DNA from: Sphaerimonospora sp050942215
GTDB lineage: Bacteria > Actinomycetota > Actinomycetes > Streptosporangiales > Streptosporangiaceae
Length of the DNA stretch: 64,000 nt
Assembly (NCBI RefSeq): GCF_050942215.1
Contig: NZ_CP192056.1
Location: 1,488,001-1,552,000 of the forward strand
Direction: 5' to 3'
Shown here piece by piece: positions 50,854 to 60,712 of this stretch (positions within the stretch are counted from its first letter, which is position 1; each line of letters starts with the position of its first letter). Below the pieces are notes generated by a model. The model saw nothing but the letters and a program-made list of their open reading frames with translations. It ran no database searches and was not told the DNA's origin. The position numbers and the translations under genes were made by a program.

Positions 50854-52545
50854 ATGACGCCGCGTATCCCCGGAAACGATTACACCGTCCTCGATCCGCC
50901 CGCGCTGGGATCGCCGTGGACGCCCCGGCTCCGGGTGAGTGTCGTCGTGCCCGCGTACGGCAACCAGGCCAAGCTCGACCTCACGCTGGCGGGCCTCGCC
51001 GTCCAGACGTATCCGGACGACCTGATCGAGGTCATCGTCGTCGACAACGGCAGCCGGCCGCCGTTGCGCCTCCCCGACATCCGGCCGGGGAACACCCGCC
51101 TGCTGCTCTGCCCGACCCCCGGCCGCGCCGTGGCGCGGAACACGGGGCTGGCAGCGGCCACCGGAGACGTCATCCACTGGATGGACTCCGATGTCGTGCC
51201 GGAGAGGGAAGAGGTGGAGGCGCACATGCGCTGGCATCATCTCGCGCCCTATCTGTCGGTCACCTCCTATCTGCGTTTCACCACCGCGCCGCTGCCCGAC
51301 CCGAGTGAGGTGGCCGAGGCCGAGGACCTCGCGAAGTTCTTCGAGCCGGCCGAGTCGCACGCGTGGATCGAGAGCCTGGTCGAGCGGACGGACGGGCTGA
51401 CCCGCACCCGGCGCGCGTTCAGCATCCACATCGGCGGGGCCACCTCGGTCGGCGCCCGGCTGTTCGAGCGGGCCGGGCCCATGGACCCCGAGATGATCCT
51501 CGGCCAGGACACCGAGATGGGATATCGCCTGGCCCAGGCCGGTGCGGTGTTCATCCCCGACCCCGAGGCGAGGGCCTACCACCTCGGTCCGTCCATGCGG
51601 ATGCGGGACGCCGAGTCGATCAGCCGGGTCAGCCACCCGCTCGTGGCCGACCGCGTCCCCGTCTACCAGTGGCTGCGCAAACATCCCACCCGGCGGTGGA
51701 AGGTCCCCCTGATGGAGGTCGTGGTCGACGCGGCCGACGCGTCGAGCGACGACGTCCGGGCGACCGTCGACGCGGTCCTGGCCGGCACGCTGACCGACCT
51801 GTCGGTGCTCGTGACCGGTCCGTGGGACGAGATCGCCCCGGAGCTGCGCGCCCCGCTCACCGATCCCCACCTCGATCTCGCCCTGCTGCGCGCGCACTAC
51901 GGCCACGAGGGCCGGGTCCGCCTTGTCTCCGGGCCGTCCGACGCGGTCGCGCCGTTCCGCCTCCGGCTGCCGCCGGGGTGGGCGCCGGGGGAGGACACCC
52001 TGGCCCGGATCCTCACCCTGGCACGGGAGCGGAACCTCGGGCTGGTCAGCGTGCTGCTGGACGAGAGCGCCGAGGGCATCACCGCGGCCCGGCTGGAGCG
52101 CACCGAGGCGTTCGCCCGCGCCGCCCTGCTCGTCTCCGGCGACGAGGGGAAGGCCGGGGACAGGGACGACGACCTCGACGCCGTCGTCGACGAGATCTTC
52201 GGCACGTTCTGGACCGACGGCGAGACGTACGGTTTCAGCCGCGGATCCGAGGCCGGACCGCTGCTCAGCGTCCGGGCCGCCTACCGGGCCCGCGTCGAGG
52301 CGCAGGCCGAGGTCGAGCGCCTCACCAAGGAGGTCGAGCGCGTCCGCGGCCAGGTCGCCAAATGGCGGGAGGAGGCCCGCCGGTGGCGCAGGACGGCTGT
52401 CGACTACCGCCGGGAGATCGGCTCTCTGCGGCGGCAGATCGCCACGCTCCGGCGGACGCGGAGACGCCGGGGTCTGCGGAGCCTCCGACGCATCAAGGTC
52501 CTCGCCCGGGGACTGACCCGGCCCTTCAACCCGAAGAACTCCTGA
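50854..52545 (+). CDS. GT2 family glycosyltransferase with C-terminal coiled coil (paralogue A)
   Basis: A 563-residue protein. The GT-A domain (residues about 28-220) has VSVVVPAYGNQAKLDLTLAG, LIEVIVVDNGSRPPL, GRAVARNTGLAAATGDVIHW and the metal site MDSDVVPER; GQDTEMGYRLAQAGAVFIPD is the acceptor-region motif. Residues about 480-545 form a coiled coil (EVERLTKEVERVRGQVAKWR) ending in a very basic tail (RRTRRRRGLRSLRRIKVLAR), perhaps for membrane or polymer association. ATG at 50854. It ends 3 nt from the stop of a converging paralogue (52549-54225), forming an inverted gene pair. Confidence 0.85.
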   Translation: MTPRIPGNDYTVLDPPALGSPWTPRLRVSVVVPAYGNQAKLDLTLAGLAVQTYPDDLIEVIVVDNGSRPPLRLPDIRPGNTRLLLCPTPGRAVARNTGLAAATGDVIHWMDSDVVPEREEVEAHMRWHHLAPYLSVTSYLRFTTAPLPDPSEVAEAEDLAKFFEPAESHAWIESLVERTDGLTRTRRAFSIHIGGATSVGARLFERAGPMDPEMILGQDTEMGYRLAQAGAVFIPDPEARAYHLGPSMRMRDAESISRVSHPLVADRVPVYQWLRKHPTRRWKVPLMEVVVDAADASSDDVRATVDAVLAGTLTDLSVLVTGPWDEIAPELRAPLTDPHLDLALLRAHYGHEGRVRLVSGPSDAVAPFRLRLPPGWAPGEDTLARILTLARERNLGLVSVLLDESAEGITAARLERTEAFARAALLVSGDEGKAGDRDDDLDAVVDEIFGTFWTDGETYGFSRGSEAGPLLSVRAAYRARVEAQAEVERLTKEVERVRGQVAKWREEARRWRRTAVDYRREIGSLRRQIATLRRTRRRRGLRSLRRIKVLARGLTRPFNPKNS

Positions 52546-52548
52546 GCC

Positions 52549-54225
52549 TCACGAACGGCGGAAAAGACCGCCCAGACGGCGGCCGCCCCGCCGGTTCGCC
52601 GGACCCGGGGCCGCCGCGCCGCCCTGCTCGGAGTCACCGCTCCGCTCGGAGGCACCGGTTCGCTGAGGGGCGCCGGGCCGTTGTGAAGCGCCGGGCCGTT
52701 GTGAAGCGCCGGGCTTCTCCGCGGCCGCGCCATGCTGCGACGCCTGTGGTCTCTCCTGTGGTCTCTTCGGGGATTCCGCCGGGGGACTCGGCTGCCCGGG
52801 CCCTCGTCGCGGTGTCGTGAGGAACTCCTTCTCCGCGGCGTGCCGCACGCCGTGTGTCGCCTCGATGACGGCGGCTGGCTCCTCCCCGGGGCGGGCGAGC
52901 AGGCGGGCCCGGGCGACGGCCTCCGTCCGTTCGAGGGTGGCGGTGCGCCCGTCGGGCAGCTCGACGACCAGCAGCCCGAGGCGCTCCTCCAGCATCGCCC
53001 TGGTCATCCGCTCCAGGGCGTCGGCGGCGGGCGGCGCGTCGATCGGCGAGGTGTAGCGGAAGGGCGTGGGAGCCGCGGTCGGCGCGGCCCGCTCGGCGAA
53101 GCGGACCCGCTGATCGTGGCGGAACGCCTCCAGCACCAGGGCGAGATCGAACTCCCGGCTCCCCGGCATGCGGCTCGCCCGGCCGGAGAGCTCCGGCCAG
53201 GGCCCCACAAGCGTGACCGCGATGTCGGTCGGCCCGGCCTGCGCGCCGCCGCCGGTGAGGATCGCGTCGACGGTCGCGCGGATCAGCGCCTCCTCCGCGC
53301 CGGTCGTGTCGAGCACGATCTCCACGTACGGCACCAGCCGCCGCCTGCCGCGTTCCTTGCGCAGATCCCGGCGCAGCGGCACCTTCTGCGCCAGATGGGT
53401 CTCGACCAGCCGGACGATCGCCTTGCCGTGCGCACCCCGCTGGGCCGGCAGACCGAGATGGACGGCACGCGCCGTCATGTCCGGCACGAAAACGGCCCCG
53501 GCCTGGGCGAGCCGATAGGCGAACTCGGTGTCCTGACCGCGCACGACCTCGGGGTCGAACCCGCGGACCTCGCGCAGCAGCGTACGGCGGAGCGAGACGG
53601 TCGGCCCGGTGCACACCTGGTAGGGGTTGCGGCTGGCGCGCAGCCCGTCGAGACGGCGGATCGTCTCCTCGGTGGAGCTCGACACCAGCGCCTCCGGGTC
53701 GAACAGCGACTCCGGCGTGCCGTGCCGTACGGCGTCGTACACCTGCTCGGGGGTCAGATCGGGCTCCTCGGCGAACTTCTTGCCGCCGATCGTCACCAGA
53801 TAGTCGGTGAGGTGGTGCCACCGGAAGAGCGCCTCCAGGTGTTCCCGGCAGATCACCATGTCGGCGTCCAGACGCTGGACGATCTCGCCGTCCGCCGCCT
53901 CGATGCCCGCGTTCATCGCGTGTCCCGCCCCCCAGCCGCCCGCCGGGGCGGCGATGATCCGCGTGTCGTCCGGGCGGATCTCCGGTAACCGCAGGGGCGG
54001 ATCGCTGCCGTCGTCGACGACGATGACCTCGGTGAGGGAGGCGGGATAGGTCTGCGCCGCGAGCGCGGCCAGCGTGAGGTCCAGACGGTGCTGCCGGCCG
54101 TGCGCGGGGATGACGACGCTGGCGGGCAGCGCGGGGACCCATTCCCCGACGGGCGGCGGGACCAACGGGGAATGGTCGTTGTGCCGGATCCTCGGCCTGA
54201 CCTGGCCTTCCGTCACGTTCGCCAC
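52549..54225 (-). CDS. GT2 family glycosyltransferase with repetitive tail (paralogue B)
   Basis: A 558-residue protein, paralogous to the converging gene. GT-A domain: ASVVIPAHGRQHRLDLTLAA, LTEVIVVDDGSDPPLRLPEI, GHAMNAGIEAADGEIVQRLD and RLDADMVICRE; RGQDTEFAYRLAQAGAVFVP matches the partner almost residue for residue. The C-terminal 90 residues are low complexity, with GASQRP repeats encoded by 18-nt units (52671-52706) in place of the partner's coiled coil. ATG at 54225. It faces divergently away from thrC, with a 216-nt gap. Confidence 0.83.
   Translation of the reverse strand: MANVTEGQVRPRIRHNDHSPLVPPPVGEWVPALPASVVIPAHGRQHRLDLTLAALAAQTYPASLTEVIVVDDGSDPPLRLPEIRPDDTRIIAAPAGGWGAGHAMNAGIEAADGEIVQRLDADMVICREHLEALFRWHHLTDYLVTIGGKKFAEEPDLTPEQVYDAVRHGTPESLFDPEALVSSSTEETIRRLDGLRASRNPYQVCTGPTVSLRRTLLREVRGFDPEVVRGQDTEFAYRLAQAGAVFVPDMTARAVHLGLPAQRGAHGKAIVRLVETHLAQKVPLRRDLRKERGRRRLVPYVEIVLDTTGAEEALIRATVDAILTGGGAQAGPTDIAVTLVGPWPELSGRASRMPGSREFDLALVLEAFRHDQRVRFAERAAPTAAPTPFRYTSPIDAPPAADALERMTRAMLEERLGLLVVELPDGRTATLERTEAVARARLLARPGEEPAAVIEATHGVRHAAEKEFLTTPRRGPGQPSPPAESPKRPQERPQASQHGAAAEKPGASQRPGASQRPGAPQRTGASERSGDSEQGGAAAPGPANRRGGRRLGGLFRRS
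52671..52714 (-). repeat. 18-nt tandem repeat encoding GASQRP
   Basis: Two perfect 18-nt copies (52671-52688 and 52689-52706) plus 8 nt of a third. They lie inside the low-complexity tail of paralogue B, so gain or loss keeps the frame. Confidence 0.8.
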
Positions 54226-54408
54226 TCCCTCGTCTCGCGCATCTCCACCGGACGCCGTTCACACTAGCCAAGGAGACCGACGGTTTCGCGAGACGATCGG
54301 GGGAATCCACGGAGAACCGCGCGTCCGCGCCGGGCGTCCATCAGGTGGACATCGCATCCCGGACGTCAGGCGGTTGGCCGTAGACTCATTGGTCGATACC
54401 GCTGGTGA

Positions 54409-54425
54409 CACGCGCGTCGCGCGTG
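54409..54425 (+). promoter_or_regulatory. Small palindrome just upstream of the thrC ribosome site
   Basis: CACGCGCG-T-CGCGCGTG is a perfect dyad abutting GGGAGGAG (54425-54432), the thrC Shine-Dalgarno. A TAGACT at 54381 resembles a -10 element. Its folding could limit thrC translation. Confidence 0.4.
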
Positions 54426-54441
54426 GGAGGAGCAATCAATC

Positions 54442-55500
<1,059 letters not shown>

Positions 55501-55629
55501 CCTCGGCCGCTCCGGCGTGCCCCGTCCCCGCCCATGCCTGTCCGGTCCGATTCGGTCCCGGGCCTCGCCCGCGTGTCCGGATGGCCTGAACGCCCCGTTC
55601 GTCGATAGGACATGAATGGAACTGTGTGA

Positions 55630-56613
55630 ATGACGGATAGTCACGGCGTCGTGGTCCGGGTGCCGGCGACCAGCGCCAATCTCGGCCCCGGATTCGACAG
55701 CCTCGGCCTCGCGCTCGATCTGTACGACGAGGTGGAGGCCGCCGTGCTCGGCGCGGACGGCGCGCTCCTCGAGGACGTACGGGTCGAGGTCGAGGGGGAG
55801 GGCGCCGACGGGGACGAGCTGCATCGGGGCGAGGGGCACCTGATCGTCAAGACCATGCGGGCCGCGTTCGACCGGATGGGCGTCGCCCAGCCGCCCGGCA
55901 TCAGGCTGCGCTGCCACAACCGGATCCCGCACGCGCGCGGCCTCGGCTCCTCCTCGGCCGCGATCTGCGCGGGAATCCTCGCCGCACGTGCCCTGGCCCC
56001 CGCCGTCGTCGCACGCACCGCCGGCGCTCGGGACGAGGCGGAGGCCGTACGGCCCATGCCGGACGACGAGGTGTTCGCGCTGGCCACAGAGCTGGAGGGG
56101 CATCCGGACAACGTGGCCCCCTGCCTGGCGGGCGGACTCACCATCGCCTGGACGGACCAGTCCGGAACAGCGAGTATGGTGAAACTGTCGCCGCATGACG
56201 ACGTCCGCCCGATCGCGTTGATCCCGGGCTTCCGATTGTCAACGGAGGCGGCGCGGGGGCTGCTGCCGAAGGACGTTCCGCATTCGGACGCCGCGGCCAA
56301 CGCGGCTCGCGCGGCGTTGCTCGTCGCGGCACTCACACAACGGCCGGAACTCGGCCTGCTGCTCGCCGGTACGGAAGACCGTCTTCATCAGGACCACCGC
56401 GCTCCCGCGATGCCGGGCACGGCGGAACTGGTGCGGAGTCTTCGCGCCGCCGGTGTGCCCGCAGTGGTCTCGGGGGCCGGTCCCACAGTTCTCGTGTTCG
56501 TGACACGGGACATCGAGGATTTGATCGCGCCTAAAGTGGGTAGTGACTGGCACATCCAGCCAATGAACGTCGACCCACGTGGTGCGTACGTTCGGTTTCC
56601 CGAGACACGCTGA
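55630..56613 (+). CDS. thrB: Homoserine kinase (ThrB)
   Basis: A 327-residue GHMP kinase that phosphorylates homoserine for ThrC. N-terminal VVRVPATSANLGPGFDSLGL and the ATP loop HARGLGSSSAAICAGIL (about residue 100) are intact; ELEGHPDNVAPCLAGGLTIA is the third motif and VSGAGPTVLVFV lies near the C terminus. An insert of about 15 residues (TAGARDEAEAVRPMPD) separates two helices. ATG at 55630 is preceded by GAATGGAACTG rather than a strong site. It is the last aspartate-family gene before rho. Confidence 0.94.
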   Translation: MTDSHGVVVRVPATSANLGPGFDSLGLALDLYDEVEAAVLGADGALLEDVRVEVEGEGADGDELHRGEGHLIVKTMRAAFDRMGVAQPPGIRLRCHNRIPHARGLGSSSAAICAGILAARALAPAVVARTAGARDEAEAVRPMPDDEVFALATELEGHPDNVAPCLAGGLTIAWTDQSGTASMVKLSPHDDVRPIALIPGFRLSTEAARGLLPKDVPHSDAAANAARAALLVAALTQRPELGLLLAGTEDRLHQDHRAPAMPGTAELVRSLRAAGVPAVVSGAGPTVLVFVTRDIEDLIAPKVGSDWHIQPMNVDPRGAYVRFPETR

Positions 56614-56925
56614 TGCCTCTTCGACCTTCAGGGAATAGTTGTGCGCGCTGGTGATGTTAGGCTGATAGCCGCACCAGGTGCCCCCGTGTTGGGTGCGTGC
56701 TTGTCATTCGCACATCGCTGCACTTCGCTCCGCGTCCTTCGACGCGGGCAGGGCGATTTTCCCGAAGCCGTTACCTTCAGTCGGCCCGCTTCCGAGCGGC
56801 CTGGCGAGAGGCGGGGTTCTCGGAGACACGCGCGTTCGATCCACCAAGACATCTGGTTGGTGACGGCAATCCGGGGGAAGTCCCCCGGGCACCTACCGCT
56901 TGAGAGTCCCGAGGGTCATCGACAC
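56614..56925 (+). other. rho leader region with a hairpin
   Basis: Long 5' region of rho; no other gene is seen here. A GC hairpin CCGGGGG-AAGT-CCCCCGG lies at 56871-56888, and a weaker dyad (CCACCAA to TTGGTG) just before it. TTGTGC (56639) and TAGGCT (56658) resemble promoter elements but their spacing (13 nt) is too short. The part from 56926 onward holds a small open frame listed separately. Confidence 0.4.
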
Positions 56926-57030
56926 ATGAGACTCGTCAAGCCCGGCCCGGTCTGTCCCGCCGGGTCGCACCACCGGGACGCCTGGACGCATGATTCCGGC
57001 GCCCGACCCCTGGGAAGGACCCTTAGTTGA
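56926..57030 (+). CDS. Possible 34-residue leader peptide overlapping the rho start
   Basis: A short frame (34 codons plus stop) beginning MRLVKPGPVCPAGSHHRDAW. Its TGA (57028-57030) overlaps the rho TTG start (57027-57029) in a TTGA arrangement, so ribosomes ending it could restart on rho. GAGGG at 56911-56915 lies 10 nt upstream of its ATG. E. coli also has a leader peptide (rhoL) before rho, and Rho autoregulates there. Nothing in the peptide itself is recognised, and no conservation could be checked, so it may be chance. Confidence 0.35.
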   Translation: MRLVKPGPVCPAGSHHRDAWTHDSGARPLGRTLS

Positions 57031-59063
57031 GCGACACCACCGAACTCCTCTCCGACGGCCAGGCCGCCGGCGACACCCCCACCAGCGCCCCGGCCCGACG
57101 TCGTCGCTCCGGCACCGGCCTCGCCGCCATGGTGCTCCCTGAGCTGCAGGCTCTGGCGTCGACCTTGGGCATAACCGGGATCGGACGGATGCGTAAGAGC
57201 CAACTCATCGCGGCCATCCAGGAGAGGCAGGGCGAGAAGCCGGGCGAGCCGGGACAGGCCGCCGCCGAGCAGAAGCCCGCCGAGACCGCGGCCCCGGCCG
57301 CTCCCGCCGCGACCACGGCCGCTGAGCGACCTGCTCGTGGCCGTAGGGAACGTTCCCGCAGCGCAGCGAAGCCCGCGGCGGCTGAAGAAGCGGCCGCGGC
57401 ACAGGCGGTAACGGCGGAGCCGGCCGCGCAGCCGGTTGCGGCCGAGCCCGCCGCCGAGCGCGAGGAGCGGCCCGCTGCGCCCGAACCCGTGGCGAGCGCT
57501 CCCGCCGTGGTCAGCGCGCCCGCCGACGGCGTGACCGGCCAGTCGTCCACCGCTTCACCGGCGACGTCGGCCGACTCGCATGCGGACGTCGCGTCGGGTG
57601 AGACGCGCGGCGAGGGCCGATCCGAGCGCAACGGCGACCGGCGCGAGCGGCGTACCCGCGGCGACCGGCGCGACCGCTCCGAGCGGGACGGCCGCGACGG
57701 TCGTAATGGCCGTGACAGCCGGTCCGACCAGCGCCCCGTGGCGGCCGACTCCGGTGACGGCCAGAGCCGAGGCCGCGACCAGCAGAGCCACGACCAGAAC
57801 GGCCGCGGCGACAGCAGGAGCGATCACCAAAGTGATGACGGCCGCGGCCGGCGCGGCCGGTTCCGCGAGCGCAACCGCCGCGGGCGTGACCGTTTCGACA
57901 GCGGCGAGCCGGTGATCAGCGAGGATGACGTCCTGATCCCGATCGCGGGCATCCTCGACATTCTCGACAACTACGCGTTCGTGCGGACCAGCGGCTACCT
58001 GCCGGGGGCCAACGACGTGTACGTCTCGCTGGCGCAGATCCGCAGGCACGGCCTGCGCAAGGGCGACGTCGTGACCGGCGCCGTACGGCAGCCGCGCGAG
58101 GGGGAGCGGCGCGAGAAGTTCAACGCGCTCGTCCGCCTCGACTCGGTGAACGGCATGGAGCCGGATCAGGCCCGTCAGCGGCCCGACTTCAACAAGCTCA
58201 CGCCGCTCTACCCGCAGGAGCGCCTGCGCCTGGAGACCGAGCCGAACATCCTCACCACGCGGATCATCGACCTGGTCTCGCCGATCGGAAAGGGCCAGCG
58301 CGGCCTCATCGTCTCGCCGCCTAAGGCAGGAAAGACGATGGTGCTGCAGGCGATCGCCAACGCGATCACCCGTAACAACCCCGAGTGCCACCTGATGGTC
58401 GTCCTCGTCGACGAGCGTCCGGAAGAGGTCACCGACATGCAGCGGACGGTGAAGGGCGAGATCATCCACTCGACCTTCGACCGGCCGGCCGAGGACCACA
58501 CCACCGTCGCCGAGCTGGCGATCGAGCGGGCCAAGCGCCTGGTCGAGCTGGGCCACGACGTGGTCGTCCTGCTCGACTCGATCACCCGGCTGGGCCGCGC
58601 CTACAACCTCGCCGCGCCCGCGAGCGGCCGCATCCTGTCCGGCGGTGTCGATTCCACGGCCCTCTACCCGCCGAAGCGCTTCTTCGGCGCCGCACGCAAC
58701 ATCGAGAACGGCGGCTCGCTGACGATCCTCGCCACCGCGCTGGTGGAGACCGGCTCGAAGATGGACGAGGTCATCTTCGAGGAGTTCAAGGGCACCGGCA
58801 ACATGGAGCTCAAGCTCAACCGGTCGCTGGCCGACAAGAGGATCTTCCCCGCTGTGGACGTGGACGCGTCCAGCACACGCAAGGAGGAGATCCTGATGGG
58901 CAAGGAGGAGCTGTCCATCGTGTGGAAGCTCCGCCGCGTCCTCCACGCCCTCGACATGCAGCAGGCGCTGGAGCTCCTCATCGAGAAGATGAAGGAGACC
59001 AAGTCCAACGCCGAGTTCCTGCTCCAGGTGCAGAAGACCACGGTCAGCAGCGACCGCGACTGA
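57027..59063 (+). CDS. rho: Transcription termination factor Rho
   Basis: A 678-residue hexameric RNA helicase. Residues 1-55 match the N-terminal Rho domain (LPELQALASTLGITGIGRMR), then a long Ala/Glu-rich and Arg/Asp/Asn/Gly-rich insert (about 75-295) typical of actinobacterial Rho. The RNA-binding OB fold begins GILDILDNYAFVRTSGYLPG. The motor has Walker A SPPKAGKTMVLQAIANA (about 431), HLMVVLVDERPEEVTDMQR, VVVLLDSITRLGRAYN (about 512) and the secondary site GGVDSTALYPPKRFFGA. A TTG start at 57027 is chosen from GGAAGGA (57013-57019) 8 nt upstream. It is followed by a strong terminator. Confidence 0.97.
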   Translation: MSDTTELLSDGQAAGDTPTSAPARRRRSGTGLAAMVLPELQALASTLGITGIGRMRKSQLIAAIQERQGEKPGEPGQAAAEQKPAETAAPAAPAATTAAERPARGRRERSRSAAKPAAAEEAAAAQAVTAEPAAQPVAAEPAAEREERPAAPEPVASAPAVVSAPADGVTGQSSTASPATSADSHADVASGETRGEGRSERNGDRRERRTRGDRRDRSERDGRDGRNGRDSRSDQRPVAADSGDGQSRGRDQQSHDQNGRGDSRSDHQSDDGRGRRGRFRERNRRGRDRFDSGEPVISEDDVLIPIAGILDILDNYAFVRTSGYLPGANDVYVSLAQIRRHGLRKGDVVTGAVRQPREGERREKFNALVRLDSVNGMEPDQARQRPDFNKLTPLYPQERLRLETEPNILTTRIIDLVSPIGKGQRGLIVSPPKAGKTMVLQAIANAITRNNPECHLMVVLVDERPEEVTDMQRTVKGEIIHSTFDRPAEDHTTVAELAIERAKRLVELGHDVVVLLDSITRLGRAYNLAAPASGRILSGGVDSTALYPPKRFFGAARNIENGGSLTILATALVETGSKMDEVIFEEFKGTGNMELKLNRSLADKRIFPAVDVDASSTRKEEILMGKEELSIVWKLRRVLHALDMQQALELLIEKMKETKSNAEFLLQVQKTTVSSDRD

Positions 59064-59083
59064 CACCCGCCTGAGCTCGGGCG

Positions 59084-59114
59084 ACGCCCCGTACGGCCTT
59101 GCCGTACGGGGCGT
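59084..59114 (+). terminator. rho terminator hairpin
   Basis: Perfect 14-nt arms ACGCCCCGTACGGC and GCCGTACGGGGCGT with a CTT loop, 20 nt after the rho stop. Confidence 0.82.
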
Positions 59115-59173
59115 TCGCCTGCCGGGGCGGGCCCCCTGTGACAGACCGTGCGGCGGGACCGCGGGACGGAGGA

Positions 59174-59210
59174 CGTCAGGCCCGTACGGATGCTCCGTAC
59201 GGGCCTGACG
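59174..59210 (-). terminator. Terminator hairpin of the secreted-protein gene
   Basis: Perfect 17-nt arms starting CGTCAGGCCCGTACGGA (59174-59190) with a TGC loop, 22 nt past the stop of the minus-strand gene. Together with the rho hairpin it forms a back-to-back pair. Confidence 0.8.
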
Positions 59211-59232
59211 AAGTGGCCGGGGGTCCGGCCGG

Positions 59233-60378
59233 CTACTTCTTCTTGACGATGCTGACGTACTTGGTGTTGGACTTGGTCCCGTACGTGTAACGGGTGCCGG
59301 TCGCCGTGACGATCCAGTAGCCGTTGTACTTGGGCTTCACGGTCTTGGTGAACTTACCGGTGGTGGTCGCCCGCAGGTAGGTGACGAACTTCCACTTCTT
59401 GGTGCCCTTCTTCTTGAAGTAGAGCTTCACGAACTTCTTGCTCCACGCCTTGGAGCCTCGATAGACCTTGCCGTAGAGCTTGGTGCTCTTGCCCTTCTTC
59501 ACCTTGGCCGGCGAAGCATAGAACTTGATCTTCGACTTGACCTTCGAGGAGCCGGACGTGAAGACGCTGAAGCTCTTGGTGAAGGCGTACTTCTTGGATC
59601 CACGCTCGACCGAGACCTTGAAGTCCCAGGAGCCGGTGGGGGTGCTGTAGTCGAACGCGCTCGAGTCGTGGTAGGACTTGCCGTCCGTCTCCAGGCCGGT
59701 GCCGAGTGAGTAGTAGTCGTCCGAGCTCCTGCTCTCGAGACGCACATCGGTGATCTTCTCGTCGCCGTACTTCTCGATCTGGAACTCGACGAAGATGTCG
59801 ATCTCCTTGCCCGACTTCAGGTAGACCGGGTCCGGGTTCACCCGCATGCCCGTCACCCGGGTGGCCGGCTTCACGCTGAAGGCGAGCGGTGTGTCAGCGG
59901 ACTTCCACGCGTCGTCCGACAGGGAGGGCTCGGACTTGTCGGCGGCGAGCCGGAGGAGTTGGAGCTGCCACTTGTCCCCGGGCCTGTCGCTCGACGACAC
60001 CGGGATCGAGCCCGACATGGTGGCCGTGCGGGGCGTCTTGTCGTCCTTGGCGAGCTGGGTGACGTCGGCGCCGTGCCAGGTCACCTCGGAGGCGCCGGAA
60101 TCGGTGGTGAAGCGCGCCCAGACCTTGTACTTCGGCTCGCCCTTCTTGGCGCCGCTGTTCTCGTACGGCTCGGTGACGTCAAAGGTGAAGGTGATCTTGT
60201 CGCTGCCGTAAGGCGGGATGAAGAGATCGCCGCCCAGCTTCGGGGCCGAGATCGTGTTATCCGCCAGGAGGGCGGCCGAGGCGGCGCTCGCGGGGGAGGC
60301 TACGGTGACGGCCGCACCGGTGGCGAAGACCGCCACCCCCGTTGCGGCCGCCAACGCGAGCCGCAGGCTTTTCCTCAT
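59233..60378 (-). CDS. Secreted protein with Lys-rich C-terminal beta domain
   Basis: A 381-residue exported protein with a signal peptide (ALAAATGVAVFATGAAVTVA, cleavage near ASA-A). The mature part contains beta-rich segments: LFIPPYGSDKITFTFDVTEP, KVWARFTTDSGASEVTW, VNPDPVYLKSGKEIDIFVEF. The last 110 residues are very Lys/Tyr-rich (KVKKGKSTKLYGKVYRGSKA), resembling surface or wall-associated Ig-like repeats. Function not recognised; envelope or polysaccharide binding is possible. ATG at 60378 is preceded by AGGGGT. Promoter-like hexamers are at 60431-60459, and a hairpin terminates it. Confidence 0.72.
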   Translation of the reverse strand: MRKSLRLALAAATGVAVFATGAAVTVASPASAASAALLADNTISAPKLGGDLFIPPYGSDKITFTFDVTEPYENSGAKKGEPKYKVWARFTTDSGASEVTWHGADVTQLAKDDKTPRTATMSGSIPVSSSDRPGDKWQLQLLRLAADKSEPSLSDDAWKSADTPLAFSVKPATRVTGMRVNPDPVYLKSGKEIDIFVEFQIEKYGDEKITDVRLESRSSDDYYSLGTGLETDGKSYHDSSAFDYSTPTGSWDFKVSVERGSKKYAFTKSFSVFTSGSSKVKSKIKFYASPAKVKKGKSTKLYGKVYRGSKAWSKKFVKLYFKKKGTKKWKFVTYLRATTTGKFTKTVKPKYNGYWIVTATGTRYTYGTKSNTKYVSIVKKK

Positions 60379-60430
60379 GGATACCCCTATCATTGGCCAA
60401 ATTGAGGGAAAAGTCGGGTTTGAGGGTTGC

Positions 60431-60459
60431 AGCCTAGTGGTGCCGATGTTAAGCGTCCA
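60431..60459 (-). promoter_or_regulatory. Promoter of the secreted-protein gene
   Basis: On the minus strand TGGACG (60459-60454) and TAGGCT (60436-60431) are separated by 17 nt, matching housekeeping-type consensus. The start codon lies 53 nt downstream. Confidence 0.5.
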
Positions 60460-60538
60460 CCAGAATGTGAACGTTTGTCCCATTTGCAGGAAATCCCATT
60501 AAGGATCACCCGCGCTTCGCGAGCTCATCTCGCCCACA

Positions 60539-60565
60539 GGAATAAGCCCATGGCCTGGCCGGGTT
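60539..60565 (+). promoter_or_regulatory. SigR-like promoter upstream of rpmE
   Basis: GGAAT (60539-60543) and GTT (60563-60565) are 19 nt apart, close to the GGAAT-N18-GTT consensus of the thiol-stress sigma factor SigR. In Streptomyces coelicolor rpmE is a known SigR target. A hairpin CGTACGGC-ACA-GCCGTACG (60648-60666) lies in the leader. The rest of this 334-nt gap (60379-60712) holds the divergent promoter but no gene. Confidence 0.48.
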
Positions 60566-60712
60566 ACAGGATCTGGCACACTGGTAGCCGAACCGCAGCG
60601 GTACCGGTTCCCGCACGCGCATGCGAGGTGTGCCGATGCGCGCAGACCGTACGGCACAGCCGTACGTGCAGAAGCGACCCGGCGACCGCACCCTAGCGTT
60701 AGGACTGAGGAC

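Noticed and set aside
60427..60696. Small plus-strand ORF upstream of rpmE
   Set aside because: It overlaps two candidate promoters and the leader hairpin and has no ribosome site or recognisable sequence.
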